NCBI GenBank assembly: GCA_048158365.1
Contig: JBLLNL010000013.1
Length of the DNA stretch: 64,000 bases
Origin: Azoarcus_F sp048158365
Lineage (GTDB): Bacteria; Pseudomonadota; Gammaproteobacteria; Burkholderiales; Rhodocyclaceae
Strand: one strand, 5' to 3'
The notes under the pieces are model-generated. The model was not told where the DNA came from, ran no database searches, and worked only from the letters and a program-made list of their open reading frames with translations. Shown here in pieces: positions 62,469 through 64,000 of the stretch (positions are counted from its first letter, which is position 1; every line of letters begins with the position of its first letter). A program made the translations under genes and the position numbers.

Positions 62469-64000
62469 ATGACTACACGCATCCAATGCAAGGCGCTCGA
62501 GGTCGATGCCGAGCTGCAGCGTTTCATCGAAACCGAGGCCCTGCCCGGCACCGGCATCGCCGCAGACACCTTCTGGAGCGCATTCAGCGATCTTGCAAAC
62601 GAGCTCGCCCCGAAAAACCGGGCCTTGCTCGCCGAGCGCGACCGCCTGCAGTCGGAGCTCGACAACTGGCACCGGGCCCACCCGGGCCCGATCAGCGACG
62701 CAGCCGGCTACCGCGCCTTTCTGGAGTCGATCGGCTATCTGCAGCCGGCGCCGGCGCCGTTCAAGGTCACGACCGCCAACATCGACACCGAGATCAGCCA
62801 GCAGGCCGGCCCGCAACTGGTCGTGCCGGTGATGAACGCGCGCTACGCCCTCAACGCAGCCAACTCGCGCTGGGGCAGCCTGTACGACGCGCTGTACGGC
62901 ACCGATGCGATCTCCGATGACGACGGTGCGACCCGTGCCGGCGGCTACAACCCGGTCCGCGGCGCCAGGGTCATCGCGTTCGCGCGCGACTTCCTCGACC
63001 AGGCGGCACCGCTCGCGAGCGGCAGTCACCGGGACGCCACCGCCTACACCGTCGGCGATAGCGTGCTGACGGTGCAGTTGTCGAACGGCGCCACCACCGG
63101 GCTCGAACGGCCCGAGCAGCTTGCCGGCTATCAGGGCGATGCAGCTTCACCGTCGGCGGTGCTGATCCGCCACAACGGGCTGCACCTCGAGATCCAGATC
63201 GATCGCACGCACTTCATCGGCAAGACCGACGCCGCCGGCGTGAAGGACGTGCTGATGGAGGCCGCGCTCTCCACCATCATGGACTGCGAGGACTCGGTCG
63301 CAGCGGTCGATGCCGAGGACAAGGTCATCATCTACCGCAACTGGCTGGGGCTGATGAAGGGCGACCTGGTCGACACCTTCGACAAGGGCGGCAAGACTGT
63401 GACGCGCGCGCTGAATCCGGATCGCCAGTACACCAGGCCCGACGGCTCGACGCTGAAGCTACACGGCCGCTCGCTGCTGTTCGTGCGCAACGTCGGCCAT
63501 CTGATGACGAATCCGGCCATCCTGCTCGCCGACGGCAGCGAGATCCCGGAAGGCATTCTCGATGCGGTGTGCACGACGCTGATCGCGCTGCACGACATGG
63601 CGCGCAAGGGCAACTCGCGCACCGGCAGCGTCTATATCGTGAAGCCGAAGATGCACGGCCCGGCCGAAGTCGCATTCGCCAGCGAACTCTTCGGTCGCGT
63701 CGAGCAGATGCTCGGCCTGCCCGCCAACGCGATCAAGATGGGCATCATGGACGAGGAGCGGCGCACGTCGGTCAACCTCGCGGCCTGCATCAAGGCGGCC
63801 GAGGCCCGGGTCGCGTTCATCAACACCGGCTTCCTCGACCGCACCGGCGACGAAATGCACACCGCGATGCAGGCCGGCCCGATGATTCGCAAGGGCGACA
63901 TGAAGACCTCGGCGTGGATCCAGGCCTACGAGCGCAACAACGTGCTGACTGGCCTGGCCTGCGGCCTGCGCGGCAAGGCCCAGATCGGCAAGGGCATGTG
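62469..64000 (+). CDS. glcB: Malate synthase G (5' part, cut by window edge)
   Basis: 510 residues are in the window and the frame is open at its right edge; full enzymes have roughly 720. Identified by the malate synthase G pattern (SGSHRDATAYTV, ALSTIMDCEDSVAAVDAEDK, GRSLLFVRNVGHLMTNP, SVYIVKPKMHGPAEVAF, MGIMDEERRTSVNL). It condenses glyoxylate with acetyl-CoA to malate. The ATG at 62464 is immediately out of frame, so 62469 is the start. The catalytic domain is truncated here by the window edge, not by mutation. Confidence 0.95.
   Translation, partial: MTTRIQCKALEVDAELQRFIETEALPGTGIAADTFWSAFSDLANELAPKNRALLAERDRLQSELDNWHRAHPGPISDAAGYRAFLESIGYLQPAPAPFKVTTANIDTEISQQAGPQLVVPVMNARYALNAANSRWGSLYDALYGTDAISDDDGATRAGGYNPVRGARVIAFARDFLDQAAPLASGSHRDATAYTVGDSVLTVQLSNGATTGLERPEQLAGYQGDAASPSAVLIRHNGLHLEIQIDRTHFIGKTDAAGVKDVLMEAALSTIMDCEDSVAAVDAEDKVIIYRNWLGLMKGDLVDTFDKGGKTVTRALNPDRQYTRPDGSTLKLHGRSLLFVRNVGHLMTNPAILLADGSEIPEGILDAVCTTLIALHDMARKGNSRTGSVYIVKPKMHGPAEVAFASELFGRVEQMLGLPANAIKMGIMDEERRTSVNLAACIKAAEARVAFINTGFLDRTGDEMHTAMQAGPMIRKGDMKTSAWIQAYERNNVLTGLACGLRGKAQIGKGM

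Overview
This window is high-GC bacterial chromosome carrying a phage-derived segment at its left end. The gene set points to a betaproteobacterium of the Rhodocyclales (Thauera/Azoarcus-like). The evidence is a PrsK/PrsR/PrsT plus TIGR03013 glycosyltransferase set of the XrtA/PEP-CTERM type, a cbb3 oxidase locus, an Fnr and a Dnr-type regulator, class I PHA synthase, and a nadE-PII gene pair. The genus is inference and was not tested by any search.

Layout. (1) About 1-11.75 kb is phage-derived DNA: seven rightward genes, mostly of unknown function, with tight overlaps. They are dominated by a 2484-residue polyvalent protein carrying an ADP-ribosyltransferase-like domain, a RadC/JAMM-like domain and a C-terminal LPD38-like region. 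No integrase, terminase, portal or capsid gene is in the window. (2) 11.87-22.94 kb is a leftward envelope and exopolysaccharide block: trypsin-like protease, Sel1/SLT lytic transglycosylase, nucleotide-sugar dehydrogenase, prsT, prsR, prsK and the TIGR03013 sugar transferase. The exosortase expected with this system is not in the window. (3) 23-41 kb is core housekeeping: HSL-type esterase, mltF, serS, rarA, lolA, ftsK, a Crp-type regulator, trxB, an unusual Smr protein, glnB/glnK, nadE, ppa and a TonB-like protein. (4) 41-60 kb is a micro-oxic and anaerobic respiration region: HMA copper-binding protein, SafE-like protein, hemN, fnr, hemerythrin, SirB2, dnr, phaC, an MBL ribonuclease-like protein, uspA, ccoH, ccoG, ccoNOQP, ccoS and ccoI. 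Four TTGAC-N4-(G/A)TCAA Fnr-type boxes lie here. (5) 59.5-64 kb holds an SDR dehydrogenase, tRNA-Thr(CGU), a LysR regulator, a HAD protein and the 5' part of malate synthase G, which runs off the right edge.

The most interesting signal is a candidate Fnr-dependent small RNA between ccoS and ccoN (about 56515 to 56410, minus strand). A perfect Fnr palindrome lies exactly 22 nt from a -10-like hexamer, and the roughly 106-nt transcript would end in a strong intrinsic terminator before ccoN. A second box with the same 22-nt spacing sits between the convergent dnr and phaC genes and points antisense into dnr. Other points: an Smr protein with three copies of a normally single N-terminal motif; a 40-bp perfect inverted repeat near 24.4 kb; DnaA-box-like sites flanking a small secreted-protein gene; and a hairpin that buries the ribosome binding site of a phage gene.

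Limits: functions come from reading translated sequence for motifs. No alignment, structure prediction or database search was run. Residue positions marked 'about' are approximate.
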